In this document: piece after piece, positions 22,617 through 32,968 of the stretch
Layout of the letters: every line of letters begins with the position of its first letter
How positions within the stretch are numbered: the first letter of the stretch is position 1
NCBI RefSeq assembly: GCF_963678635.1
Contig: NC_087069.1
Location: forward strand, 47,696,276 to 47,760,275
Direction of reading: 5' to 3'
Length of the DNA stretch: 64,000 nucleotides
From: Symsagittifera roscoffensis
Taxonomy: Eukaryota; Xenacoelomorpha; Acoela; Convolutidae
The notes under the pieces: model-generated
The model's database searches: none
Told to the model about the DNA's origin: nothing
Seen by the model: only the letters and a program-made list of their open reading frames with translations
Program-made: the position numbers and the translations under genes

Positions 22617-25600
22617 AGAAAGTCCAGATGATGATGAAATCTTTCCTTTTATAGTAGATGCAACCACTGATAGAGGACAGCATATATTTTGCAAAAATTT
22701 ACTATTAAAATTATTTGAACCCGGAATCAGTCCATGTAAAACAGAGTTCCCAGATGTAAAAATCAAAAGACAAATCATAGACCACTACTTAAAAGATATA
22801 TGCAACATAACACAACAGTATGGAATCTACTCCATAGAATTCACCTCACCAAACCATAATAATAGAAAATATACAATTCAAACAGACGATCTTGATTTAG
22901 AATTTTCAAAAGTTTTTTCAGAATATATAAAAAGCATCCAATATCATAACTCACAAAGAGCAAACTCCATATTCACCAATGAAGTTTTCGCAATAATATA
23001 TAGTTATATTTCGATATTAGAAAACGAAATCCCAATAACAAATGTCTCACCGACAGAAACATCTAAACATTTGAAAGTACGACATGAAATCACACTACTC
23101 TCTAGTTATTTAAACATCATTAAAGAAAATTTCACGAAAGACGACGTTTCACAACATACAAAACACGATCTACAAAAAATTTTGGCATGGTTCATAATAG
23201 ATTATTTCACACACAATATTGATTTAATTGCACAAGCAAGAAAAAATTTTAGACCCCAAAACTCGAACGATGATACCGCTATCACAGAACAATCAGATTA
23301 TGTTTGGGACCCCGAATGGTCTCATCCCGCATTTATAAGCTTCCCACAATCAATCTCAAGTCAAGCAATAAGTACGATATCTTACATAAGAGATTATGTA
23401 AAAGTAATACCATTAACCATTGATGCAACACCATTAAAATATAATACATTTTTGCCCGATACACAAAATAATAGTTTAAACTCTACAGTCATACACAATG
23501 AAAACCTCAATGGAACTAGGAATCTTACTCAACAAGATATCCAGACACCATCACACTTCATAAATGAAGAAATTGTACACACAACAACTACACAACAAAG
23601 TATTTCACCAATACGCCCAAATTTAACAACACCAAGAAATACAAATCCTTCACAAAAACAGGTAACCTTACAATCAACCGTTAAACCTTCGGTTGCCCCT
23701 AAATATTCACATATGGATTACCAAACATACAGACCCATGACAATACCATCAATTACACGCAAAACATTCACTAGAAACAACTTTACAGACCATAATTATA
23801 ATTATACACATCCATCAAAAACATATAATCAACCACAAAGAAATTTTAACCAATATACAAGATCTCGAAATTGGGATAACCCAATGACCCAACCTAATTC
23901 AATAAATTTCCAAACAAATCCTCCACAGGATCACAGTGAAAATTACCCATTTTTTCAACAAAATAAAAATAAAAAACAGACATCTTATCAAATGGATTAT
24001 TTATCCTCAGATGATGATTTCTTACAACCAGATATATTTGCACCAAATACTCAAGAATATCGTAGACAAGGAATACAGAGAACACGTACAAATCATAGAA
24101 ATTTTTCTCCACAACCAATAGATGCACAACATCAACAACCAATTCAACAACAAAATCTAATTAATACACAATCTTTTCAACCAATTCAACAACAAAATCC
24201 AATGACTGCACACTCGTATCAAGCATCACAAATGCAAAATGAAATACCACTCCCATATTATCTCCAACAACATGAAATAACAAGAAACCAACTTTCAAAT
24301 TTTTCTCAAATGCCAAATGCAGCAGAATCATTACAAATGACAATGAATCCATACCTTATGGGTGGATCATCAATAACATCAAACAAACCTTTAATGGTTT
24401 TCACAGGAACAGACCCTGAATACTCTGTAGAAGATTATTTAAATGCAGTAACAGCAAACCTGATTTTAAATATTGGACCTGAACCAATTAATACGCCACT
24501 ACATCAAAATTGGATACATCGACGCACAGCGTTAATACAAACAACCTTAGATGGCGCAGCCCAAAAATGGTTTTCAGTACTACCTCTAGAAATAAAATCA
24601 AACTGGAAAAGGTTTACACAGGAATTTTCAAAAATGTTTGACTCCGAAAGAAACAAACAACAACAAAGAGTTTTATGTAATGAAATTCGCAGATTACCAA
24701 ACGAAACCATCAAGCAAATAGCAGTACGAATCGAAACACTAGTTCGAAAAGCATATTCATTAAATACACACGACTATAAAAACACAAAGATGACAGAAAT
24801 CTTAATGATGACCTTAACACCACAATTAAGGAAAATAGCAATAAAAAAGAGAGCATCCCATCCTTCTTCAATTCGAGAACCCGATTTAGATTTTCGAAAA
24901 CTAGTAGACAAATTAGAACAAGCAGAAATCACGATGAAACTAGAAGAAACGGAAAATCTGAAATTACAATACGTTAACAGAATTGAAACGACTCCCACTA
25001 ATATTAATAATATACAGGAATCAGAGACAGACCTCGTTGAAAAAATCACTGAAATACTCAATATTTACGAAAAGAACCCAAACTTTAAAGGCAAACCATC
25101 TTTCAAAAAATGGTGTAATTATTGCCGACGATACGGACATAGTATTTCCGAATGTAGACAAAAACAGCAAGACAATCAAAATAAACCTCAAAAATATAAA
25201 GAACCAAATAAATCATTCTATCAATACATGAAAAAAGATCAAAATCTACCGAACAAAACAGTCTACAGCAACAACAGTTCAGGAAAACCACTCCCGAACA
25301 ATACAAATTATACAAGAAATCAATCACCATATAACTCAAGTTATAGAGGAAGATCACCAGAACGAAGAAACACGAATAATTCATCACAAAATCACTACAA
25401 TAGACCAAATAGTCGAAATAACTACTCCAGATCAAATTCAAATACACAACGATTTGTTTCTAGACCTAATTCCCAATCAAGAAATAACTACTATCCAAAC
25501 AACCAATCACGAAATTCATCATACAATAGGAATAGAAACTACTCCTATAATCGAAATAGAAGTTATTCAAACAACCGAAACCAGAATTACCCGAACAATC

Positions 25601-28600
25601 AATCAAGGAATAACTCATATAATAGATCGAATTATAACAGACCAAACAATAATTACCAAAACAGATCGCGAAATAATTCACAAAATCGACACTCAAGTTA
25701 TAATAATCGTTATAGAAATTATTCCCAATCACCACACCGGAATAATAATAACTATAATAATTCTAATAATCGCCACAGAAGTAGTACACCTAAACATCAA
25801 AGACAAATCAATCAAGTACAATCTAACCCAGAAACAACATCAGACCCTCCAGGTATTGATGACACAGTAACTGATACGTTACAACTCAATCAAATAAACT
25901 GTACATCATCAGATTCAGAAAGTGATACTGAAAACACTCTTTCTATCAATATGATAAAAGTCGAAAATGACTATGAATCTGTCATATATGAACAACCCTT
26001 TTCATCACACATATATGAAAATCAATCAGAATTTCTTCAAAATTACTACACTACACCCATAAATTCCACACCAACGACGCAAGAAACAAATGAGATTAAC
26101 ACTACAAATCAAACCAATAAAAATACCAAAACAAAATGCTTGAATACAAACCACATTTATCAAAATATACAAAAAGAACAACCCAAAGAAAAAATTTGGA
26201 CAATACCATTTCTCTTAGAAAGCCCAAGAAATAAAGAATTTCAACCACCAGACCTTGAAATAGATTTTTTAATTGATTCAGGAGCAGAATCAAACATAAT
26301 AAACATCCCCACATGGAATGAAATAAAAACTTTACACCCAAAGCTAACACCTCTTGAAACCTCCAGTAAGTTAGCAACAGCACAAGGATCAACATTGATA
26401 AACTACGGAAAAATCAAATTATTTCTCCTCCCCACCAGAACAATGGAGCAAAGCAAAATTTTAAATAAGCCATTTAAACAAATATTCCATATCACTGATA
26501 TTAAATATAATATCATTGGAATACCATTTATTTCGAAGTATATACCAACAATTAACATACTAAATAGTAAAATATTAATCAAAGATAAATATACAAAAAC
26601 AAAAGAGACATCCTTAACATTTTTTCAAAGATTAAATAAACAACCACCATTCTTTTCAAAATTCTACCCGATATTTAACCAACAAAGAAAACACTTGAAA
26701 CCACTATCAGGAAACATCTATAATTTTTCAATCAAACAAGTTCACCAATATGATAAAGAAAAAAACAAACAAAAATTTTATATGTCAGATTTTGAATTCA
26801 AACCTATTCACAAATTTTTCAAAATCACAATCTCATCCATAAAATATTTGAAAAATTCGAATTCAGATATCATTTCCTTACACGTCTATAACAACACACC
26901 TTACCAAGTAACATTACCTTTAGGACTTTTAGGATATTGTGAAACCAACGCTACAATATCACCAATACACGAAAAAGCCTATCGCGTAAATAATATACTC
27001 CAATTACTAGATATTTGCCAATCTACTATTCTTAATGAAGAATTATCTATAAATAATATAATAAGTAACGAAAATAGAAATACGGATTATTTCACAAAAA
27101 CTCCATATTTCAAACCTACATTCAACATAAGTAACTACACAGAGGACCAACAGAAATTTTTAACAATGTTTAATTTCCAACATTCACAAATAACACAAGA
27201 CGAATTCGAAAAATTAGCCAAACAGCTAATTAAATATTCATCAGTCTATGCAACATCAAAATTCGATGTTGGAAAAATCAGTTCATCACTACATCTCCCG
27301 TTAAAACCAGACGCAGTTTTCAAAAAACAGAGAGCAAGTAAAGTACCAATTCACTTACATGATAAAGTGAACAGATTACTCGATATTTTAGAACAATACA
27401 ACATTATATCACCAGTTAATAAAGAAGAACAACCAAAAGGGAACACATTTATCAACCCCGTTATCATTCTAGCTAAAGGAGAATCATTAAAAATCGTTCT
27501 CGATGCTAGATACCTCAATTCACTTATAGATGAATCGAAATGTAATTGGCCCATTGAACCAATACAAGTTATTTTAACAAAAATAAACGGCAAATACTTT
27601 ACAACCGCCGATATGAATAGTGCATACAATCAAATGCCACTAGATGAACAATCACGACGTTTAACACAATTTGTTATCGGAAACCAACAATATGAATTCA
27701 ACCGCTTATTCTATGGAATATCCATAGGACCAGCAGCATTTTCAGCTTTTATGAGCAAAATTTTTAGACCACTAATACTCAAGAAAAACGCAATCACCTA
27801 TTTAGACGATGTTTTTATGCAATCACAAACAAAAGACGAGATGTTCAATGTTTTAGAAAAATATCACCAAATACTTCAGAACGAAAATCTGAAGGCCGCC
27901 CCCGATAAATCACACTTCTTTTTGACAAGAGTTAAATTCTTAGGACATAATATAGAAAGAAAAACAATCACTCCATTGAAATCACGCATTGACGCTATTC
28001 AAAAACTTCAACCACCAACAAATAAAAAGAAAATCCAAGAATTTCTTGGAATGTTAAACTTTTTAAGTAAATATGTTTATAAAATGCAATTATATCTACG
28101 ACCATTTTATAACATCCTTAGACAACAAAATAATTTTGAATGGAACACAGAACATCAAACACGATTTGAAGAAATAAAGAAACTTTTAACTGAACAAATT
28201 TCAAACACAATTCCAGATTCAAATCAACCATTTTATGCAATGTGCGATGCTTCGAACTTTGGCATCGGTGCAGCACTATTACAATCACATAATGGTACAA
28301 ATAAAATGAACCTCATATCAGCAAATTCTCGATTATTCACTCAAGCAGAGCTACGACTCTCAACTCTAATGAGAGAATGTACAGCCATAATATATACACT
28401 GACAGAATATGAATTTCTGATACTTGGATCAAAACATCCAACAGTTCTATTCACAGACCATAAACCAATCATCTTTCTCTTTACACAAAAATCTAACCCA
28501 AACCACCGAGTTTACAGATTTCAACTAATTCTAATGAAATTTCCAAACTTACATATAGTTTGGACTGCAGGAAAAAATCTTGCATTACCAGACACCTTAA

Positions 28601-30672
28601 GTCGAAATACACCACCTGAATTACTTACACGAAAAACAACAGTTGAAATACCCAAAAACATAAAATTCTACCTTGCAGAAAACGAAACATCACCCCGATT
28701 GGAATGCAAATATGCAGTAAAAACTGATATTGAACAATCAAAAATAAATAATTTACAACATTTCCCACTTTATTTAGATTGTCAAAATAATCATTATGAA
28801 GTTGATCTACTTGGAACATCAACTTTCAAACCAATCCCATATTCTCAATGGATAAAAAATAACACCCAACAAAAACGAACAAAACAACACCCACCTAAGA
28901 AAGACCATTTTCCACTAATTGAAAAAGAAAACTTAACTGATAAAATAAATTTATCAGGACCACAAACAAACGATTCAAAATACACAATAAATCAAGTTTT
29001 TGACCTCCATGACCCACTTGACACAATACCCTTATCTAAATTAGAAATTGAAAACATTTTTCTCCCTCCAACAGAAACAATTACAATTTCAACACTGAAA
29101 CAATATCAAAATCTTGACCCGATAATTAGACAACTAAAATCATGGCACAAATATAAAACTAAACCTGTCAAGGCAGATTCAACCATTCTAGGAAACAAAA
29201 CACTCCTCCGATACTTTCGCAAATTTAACAACACAACAATTAACGAAAATACAGACCTTTTAGAGTATAACCTGAATGAATCTACAGTTCCCTGTCTCCC
29301 TTTAAGTATGATTCTTATAGCTTTTAATATTTCACATACACAAAATATTAAAGGACACTCTGGATCAGAAAAAACATATTCAAATTTTATACAAAATTTT
29401 TACTTCCCAAATGCACCAATTTGGATAAAAGTACTATGCAATGACTGTATAGTATGTCAACTAAATAAACCTTACCCAAATCAAAAACAAATAGCACAAA
29501 AACAAGATTTTAAAGGACAAAGTTTGTACTTTAATCATCGTATCTCATTTGATACCAAAGGACCAATTTCACCCTCATCCGAAGGAAACTCCTACATTAT
29601 GGTAATTTTTGACGCATTTACACATTATGTAGCAATTAACCCAGTACCACATTGTAACGCTTATTACGCTTACACAACACTCTATGAACACTGGATAGCA
29701 AAATTCGGACTACCAGAAATTTTAGTTACAGACAACGGTACAGAATTCATAAATAATGAAATTATCACACTATGTCATTTATACAACATTAAACACAAAC
29801 CACGTACATCTCATGCACCTTGGACAAACGGCTTAGTCGAAGGTATGAACCGTTCATTACAAGAATATCTCAGATGTATCATCAACGGAAATGATACAAA
29901 ATATACCGAATGGTCAGCAGATGTAAAATTATTTCCCTTAGCATATAATTCACAAATTACGACAACTTTAGGAATATCACCATACGAAATGGTTTTTAAC
30001 CAAAAGCCACGCAAACCAATAATGTTTACAGCAAATTCTCATAAAAACGCACAAGGTTATTGTCAACCAAATAAAGACTCAATTTGTTATAACCTACCAT
30101 TACATACACACGATGAAGATCATTTTCATCACCCACAAATTCTTAAATTAGCATCCGGTACACACACCGAATGGATTTTAAACAGAGATAAAAAACACAA
30201 TGAAATTTACCAAAAGGTAACAAAAAAGTTGTTACAAAGGCAAAATATTAATGAACAAATAAATTCACGCTTTACACCAGCCTCCGATTTAAAAATTGGA
30301 ACATTTGTTTTAATACCCAATTTTAATACTCAAAAAAGAATTTTTAAAAAATTACAACCCCTTCGAAAAGGACCATACCAAATAATTGCAAAACCCACTG
30401 ATGTCACATATAAAATTACCGACTCAAACAAAAAAGAAATCGTTCAACATCGAAACAACCTATTACCTTATTACCCAAAAGAATACGCACTCCGCGAATT
30501 AACTCAATTATATTCTTTCACAGGATTTAAAATCATTCAAAATGAACCACATCTGAAAAACACAGAACAAAATGATAACCCCACCGAAAATCAAAACACA
30601 AAACCAATCGCCACCAAAAACAATACACAAAACCATAAAAATCCCCAAAACAAAGAAAAAATAGAAAAATGA
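22591..30672 (+). CDS. gag-pol: Gag-Pol polyprotein (Ty3/gypsy), single 2693-residue ORF
   Basis: One uninterrupted frame encodes capsid through integrase, with no frameshift or stop between gag and pol. Residues 1-840 are Gag. A CCHC zinc knuckle (CNYCRRYGHSISEC) lies at 842-855. A long Asn/Arg/Ser/Tyr-rich low-complexity stretch covers about 880-1090. Protease: LIDSGAESN with catalytic Asp near 1229. Reverse transcriptase: catalytic Asp 1674 in TADMNSAYNQM, FYGISIGPAAF, and YLDD at 1737-1740. RNase H: YAMCDASNFG with Asp 1886, and TDHKP. Integrase: HHCC zinc finger from about 2249 (HTQNIKGHSG, CNDCIVC), then D2321, D2381 (VTDNGTEF) and E2417, which is exact D-D-35-E spacing. A GPY motif lies at 2594-2596. 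All catalytic residues are present, so the enzyme set looks functional. The stop overlaps the next ATG (ATGA). Opposite-strand frames are shadows of this ORF. Confidence 0.96.
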   Translation: MSSTHTPGEESPDDDEIFPFIVDATTDRGQHIFCKNLLLKLFEPGISPCKTEFPDVKIKRQIIDHYLKDICNITQQYGIYSIEFTSPNHNNRKYTIQTDDLDLEFSKVFSEYIKSIQYHNSQRANSIFTNEVFAIIYSYISILENEIPITNVSPTETSKHLKVRHEITLLSSYLNIIKENFTKDDVSQHTKHDLQKILAWFIIDYFTHNIDLIAQARKNFRPQNSNDDTAITEQSDYVWDPEWSHPAFISFPQSISSQAISTISYIRDYVKVIPLTIDATPLKYNTFLPDTQNNSLNSTVIHNENLNGTRNLTQQDIQTPSHFINEEIVHTTTTQQSISPIRPNLTTPRNTNPSQKQVTLQSTVKPSVAPKYSHMDYQTYRPMTIPSITRKTFTRNNFTDHNYNYTHPSKTYNQPQRNFNQYTRSRNWDNPMTQPNSINFQTNPPQDHSENYPFFQQNKNKKQTSYQMDYLSSDDDFLQPDIFAPNTQEYRRQGIQRTRTNHRNFSPQPIDAQHQQPIQQQNLINTQSFQPIQQQNPMTAHSYQASQMQNEIPLPYYLQQHEITRNQLSNFSQMPNAAESLQMTMNPYLMGGSSITSNKPLMVFTGTDPEYSVEDYLNAVTANLILNIGPEPINTPLHQNWIHRRTALIQTTLDGAAQKWFSVLPLEIKSNWKRFTQEFSKMFDSERNKQQQRVLCNEIRRLPNETIKQIAVRIETLVRKAYSLNTHDYKNTKMTEILMMTLTPQLRKIAIKKRASHPSSIREPDLDFRKLVDKLEQAEITMKLEETENLKLQYVNRIETTPTNINNIQESETDLVEKITEILNIYEKNPNFKGKPSFKKWCNYCRRYGHSISECRQKQQDNQNKPQKYKEPNKSFYQYMKKDQNLPNKTVYSNNSSGKPLPNNTNYTRNQSPYNSSYRGRSPERRNTNNSSQNHYNRPNSRNNYSRSNSNTQRFVSRPNSQSRNNYYPNNQSRNSSYNRNRNYSYNRNRSYSNNRNQNYPNNQSRNNSYNRSNYNRPNNNYQNRSRNNSQNRHSSYNNRYRNYSQSPHRNNNNYNNSNNRHRSSTPKHQRQINQVQSNPETTSDPPGIDDTVTDTLQLNQINCTSSDSESDTENTLSINMIKVENDYESVIYEQPFSSHIYENQSEFLQNYYTTPINSTPTTQETNEINTTNQTNKNTKTKCLNTNHIYQNIQKEQPKEKIWTIPFLLESPRNKEFQPPDLEIDFLIDSGAESNIINIPTWNEIKTLHPKLTPLETSSKLATAQGSTLINYGKIKLFLLPTRTMEQSKILNKPFKQIFHITDIKYNIIGIPFISKYIPTINILNSKILIKDKYTKTKETSLTFFQRLNKQPPFFSKFYPIFNQQRKHLKPLSGNIYNFSIKQVHQYDKEKNKQKFYMSDFEFKPIHKFFKITISSIKYLKNSNSDIISLHVYNNTPYQVTLPLGLLGYCETNATISPIHEKAYRVNNILQLLDICQSTILNEELSINNIISNENRNTDYFTKTPYFKPTFNISNYTEDQQKFLTMFNFQHSQITQDEFEKLAKQLIKYSSVYATSKFDVGKISSSLHLPLKPDAVFKKQRASKVPIHLHDKVNRLLDILEQYNIISPVNKEEQPKGNTFINPVIILAKGESLKIVLDARYLNSLIDESKCNWPIEPIQVILTKINGKYFTTADMNSAYNQMPLDEQSRRLTQFVIGNQQYEFNRLFYGISIGPAAFSAFMSKIFRPLILKKNAITYLDDVFMQSQTKDEMFNVLEKYHQILQNENLKAAPDKSHFFLTRVKFLGHNIERKTITPLKSRIDAIQKLQPPTNKKKIQEFLGMLNFLSKYVYKMQLYLRPFYNILRQQNNFEWNTEHQTRFEEIKKLLTEQISNTIPDSNQPFYAMCDASNFGIGAALLQSHNGTNKMNLISANSRLFTQAELRLSTLMRECTAIIYTLTEYEFLILGSKHPTVLFTDHKPIIFLFTQKSNPNHRVYRFQLILMKFPNLHIVWTAGKNLALPDTLSRNTPPELLTRKTTVEIPKNIKFYLAENETSPRLECKYAVKTDIEQSKINNLQHFPLYLDCQNNHYEVDLLGTSTFKPIPYSQWIKNNTQQKRTKQHPPKKDHFPLIEKENLTDKINLSGPQTNDSKYTINQVFDLHDPLDTIPLSKLEIENIFLPPTETITISTLKQYQNLDPIIRQLKSWHKYKTKPVKADSTILGNKTLLRYFRKFNNTTINENTDLLEYNLNESTVPCLPLSMILIAFNISHTQNIKGHSGSEKTYSNFIQNFYFPNAPIWIKVLCNDCIVCQLNKPYPNQKQIAQKQDFKGQSLYFNHRISFDTKGPISPSSEGNSYIMVIFDAFTHYVAINPVPHCNAYYAYTTLYEHWIAKFGLPEILVTDNGTEFINNEIITLCHLYNIKHKPRTSHAPWTNGLVEGMNRSLQEYLRCIINGNDTKYTEWSADVKLFPLAYNSQITTTLGISPYEMVFNQKPRKPIMFTANSHKNAQGYCQPNKDSICYNLPLHTHDEDHFHHPQILKLASGTHTEWILNRDKKHNEIYQKVTKKLLQRQNINEQINSRFTPASDLKIGTFVLIPNFNTQKRIFKKLQPLRKGPYQIIAKPTDVTYKITDSNKKEIVQHRNNLLPYYPKEYALRELTQLYSFTGFKIIQNEPHLKNTEQNDNPTENQNTKPIATKNNTQNHKNPQNKEKIEK

Positions 30673-30812
30673 CCGAACAAATAATACCCCAAGAACAAAT
30701 CGACAAATCAGAAAATAGAAAAACAACAAGACTCCGAAATCAACCACGTAAAAACTATAAAATATTCATCCCCCAATCTAAAATTTTAAAGAAAGTGGAA
30801 TTTCAAAAGTAA
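30669..30812 (+). CDS. 47-codon ORF coupled to gag-pol by an ATGA overlap
   Basis: Its ATG (30669) overlaps the gag-pol TGA as ATGA. The product is basic, with RKTTRLRNQPRKNYKIF near the middle. That pattern resembles the RRS.RIR..P tail often found at the C-terminus of gypsy integrases. It may therefore be a piece of the integrase tail that is now a separate cistron, reached by reinitiation or by frameshifting. The frame is too short to judge by length alone; the evidence is the overlap and the motif. Confidence 0.5.
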   Translation: MTEQIIPQEQIDKSENRKTTRLRNQPRKNYKIFIPQSKILKKVEFQK

Positions 30813-31410
30813 TTTTAACATTATACTTCACTATCTTGAAACCTTCGAAACATTTTTCATTTACATTTTTCAAAATAACATGCTGACAAGTACGTAATAA
30901 TTCTAGTTCAAAATAGACCAATAGGATTCATCCAATCCGTCACTTTCTCTAACTCAAACTAAGACCAATTAGACGAATCATATAGAACTCCAGGCACATC
31001 TATAACTATAACTTTACGACCTCCAGGTCAAAAATAAGCAAACCACTCCAACTTGACAACTAAAATAAATATCACCATAATACCGTACCCCTCCCTTATC
31101 TAATAACCCAAAGATCAACAATATTTCCCCAACTCAGACCACGAATACCCCCAAAACAAATTTGTTAACTTAGCCTAAAGTAACAAAATGAACATTTTAA
31201 TTAGCCTAAAGTATAAAAATCTCACCATACCCCGGATCATTTGACAAACAAAAATAAAGAAAAAGACGACCTCCCAATCACCATGAAAATTGCCCCCAAC
31301 AATTTTTTACAAAACTCAACCCACTTGTCAAAAAACTAATAAATAATCCGACCACACTAGAAAATCGCCTCGAACAGCAAAAAATATTCGACCAAGAGAT
31401 CATTTCTTAA
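30813..31410 (+). other. Noncoding stretch between pol and downstream ORFs
   Basis: AT-rich with no long frame. It contains CCTCCAGG, GACCTCC and CCCAA-rich words and a repeated TTAGCCTAAAGTA (about 31168 and 31200). I see no clear function. It could hold a splice acceptor or regulatory RNA for the 3' genes. Confidence 0.4.
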
Positions 31411-31641
31411 ATGCTCTTCTCTCAATCAGTTACTCAAATACTCATAAATTTTAAACATTTTTTTACAATACTTGAAACCTTTATAATATTTCTTTTTGAT
31501 ATACTTGAATCTTTTCTAATAATCCTAATCATTTTTTGTAACATTTTTTTAATTTTCTACACTATACTCGAACTATTCCTCCAACTTTCCAAAACCCTTG
31601 ATTACATCCACAGGTACGATTCATATAACTTGTCTAAATGA
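31411..31641 (+). CDS. Small hydrophobic protein 1 of the retroelement (76 residues)
   Basis: ATG at 31411. The product is overwhelmingly Phe/Ile/Leu (FIIFLFDILESFLIILII, then FCNIFLIFYTILELFL), so it is probably one or two membrane segments. Its TGA overlaps the ATG of the next ORF as ATGA. I recognise no family. A viroporin-like or membrane-anchored role is possible but unproven, and T-rich sequence can give such frames by chance. The ATGA coupling is what argues for a real gene. Confidence 0.4.
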   Translation: MLFSQSVTQILINFKHFFTILETFIIFLFDILESFLIILIIFCNIFLIFYTILELFLQLSKTLDYIHRYDSYNLSK

Positions 31642-31826
31642 TACGAAAAATTTTCAGTAGAACTGATATTTTTTTATTGTTTGTAATTTTCATAGCATTC
31701 TTATCATCCCTCATTTTGACAATATGTAAAGGTATAAAGAAAGCAATCTTCACATTTGCCCTAGCAACAATCCTTCTAATTCTTTTTTTGGAAGAATATT
31801 ATAATAAACATAAACCTTCCCACTAA
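31638..31826 (+). CDS. Small hydrophobic protein 2 of the retroelement (62 residues)
   Basis: ATG at 31638 overlaps the previous stop. Two membrane segments are visible (IFLLFVIFIAFLSSLIL and IFTFALATILLILFL), separated by a short basic loop (CKGIKKA), with a charged tail. This is a plausible two-pass membrane protein. A good splice-acceptor sequence (ATTTTCAG, about 31650-31657) lies inside its 5' end. A spliced RNA could therefore skip this ORF and deliver the ORFs downstream. Confidence 0.45.
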   Translation: MIRKIFSRTDIFLLFVIFIAFLSSLILTICKGIKKAIFTFALATILLILFLEEYYNKHKPSH

Positions 31827-31831
31827 AGTAA

Positions 31832-32968
31832 CAATTCAAAAATCCATCAAAAATTGCTACCCAACAGTCACAAAGTCAGTCTTCACCGACATCATCCCAA
31901 GATAACCAAACACCACCTACAATTACTCAAAATCCTCAAACATCTACACGAATTTCTTTTCAAGACAATCCATACACTTTTGAAGAACGACATGCTCGTT
32001 TATCAGAACCACTAGAACCAGTTCAACGACAAGCACCTCTAAGCGAACCAACATATAACCTATACCCAACACTACCACAAGAACTAAGTAGAATAAGAAA
32101 TCCTAGTCAAAACCAAAATACAGTCGAAATAAATAGACAAATTATACATCCTCGACGAAACAGAAATTTTCAAACTCCCCGAGTTCATTTTGATATACCT
32201 CAATCCCCATCACAAAACACTCCAGAAAACCCCATTGGTATATTACCAGAAACCCCTACGCTTCTTTCACAACGTAGCACCTCAAGCCTACCATCAGATT
32301 ACTTAGGTTCAACACCAACATCTGAACAAATACGTGAAAATCCCTTTAACCCCCCAAACCAGGCATCACGACTACCATATTGGACAACACATTCATTTAC
32401 ACAAGGTGAATTAAATTTAGTCAATAATCCAATAGATATTTCTACGGATACAACAACATCCTCATCACTACCAGAAACATTATCACTACCATCAACACCA
32501 TCAATAAGCCAGATTTCACCACCACCTTTTAACTTAAATTTTCCAAATAATCTCGACGCCAGATATCGAGAACAATCATCAATAAATATTCCTTTAAGAC
32601 TAGATTGGAATACATTTACAGCACCTCCACCATTATTTGGACAACATCAAGAAAATAACCGCCTTCATAACTGGGCACTTAATAGATTACAATATCGCCA
32701 AGATATTCACAACGATATCCGTGATCACAATATTCAAATACTCCAACAAAACAGTTTACAATTAAAGTTTGAAATCACAGTTAAGTTAAATAATATTACC
32801 CAACATCCCTACCCATTAAATCCACCTAACATAACAGCTCAATCACTACCACCACCGTTTATAACTACTGAAGTAATATACAAATACGACAGATATACCA
32901 AAAACACAATTGGCTACATTACATTTTATAATCCATACTCAGGATTATCATACACATGTATATTCTAA
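31832..32968 (+). CDS. 378-codon open frame without any ATG
   Basis: Following the stop at 31829-31831 this frame stays open for 378 sense codons and ends at TAA 32966-32968, 13 nt inside the envelope ORF. I found no in-frame ATG. The first ~250 residues are Pro/Ser/Thr/Gln/Asn-rich (PETLSLPSTPSISQISPPP). The C-terminal part is more ordered (HNWALNRLQYRQDIHND, TKNTIGYITFYNPYSG). Codon use is A-rich and G-poor, like gag-pol. An open frame this long in AT-rich DNA is unlikely by chance. Expression would need a spliced start, a non-AUG start or frameshifting. No family is recognised. Confidence 0.6.
   Translation, partial: QFKNPSKIATQQSQSQSSPTSSQDNQTPPTITQNPQTSTRISFQDNPYTFEERHARLSEPLEPVQRQAPLSEPTYNLYPTLPQELSRIRNPSQNQNTVEINRQIIHPRRNRNFQTPRVHFDIPQSPSQNTPENPIGILPETPTLLSQRSTSSLPSDYLGSTPTSEQIRENPFNPPNQASRLPYWTTHSFTQGELNLVNNPIDISTDTTTSSSLPETLSLPSTPSISQISPPPFNLNFPNNLDARYREQSSINIPLRLDWNTFTAPPPLFGQHQENNRLHNWALNRLQYRQDIHNDIRDHNIQILQQNSLQLKFEITVKLNNITQHPYPLNPPNITAQSLPPPFITTEVIYKYDRYTKNTIGYITFYNPYSGLSYTCIF

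Noticed and set aside
25454-25870. 138-codon Ile/Thr-rich ORF inside gag
   Set aside because: It is the alternative frame of the Asn/Arg/Ser/Tyr low-complexity stretch of Gag, and its repetitive composition follows from that.
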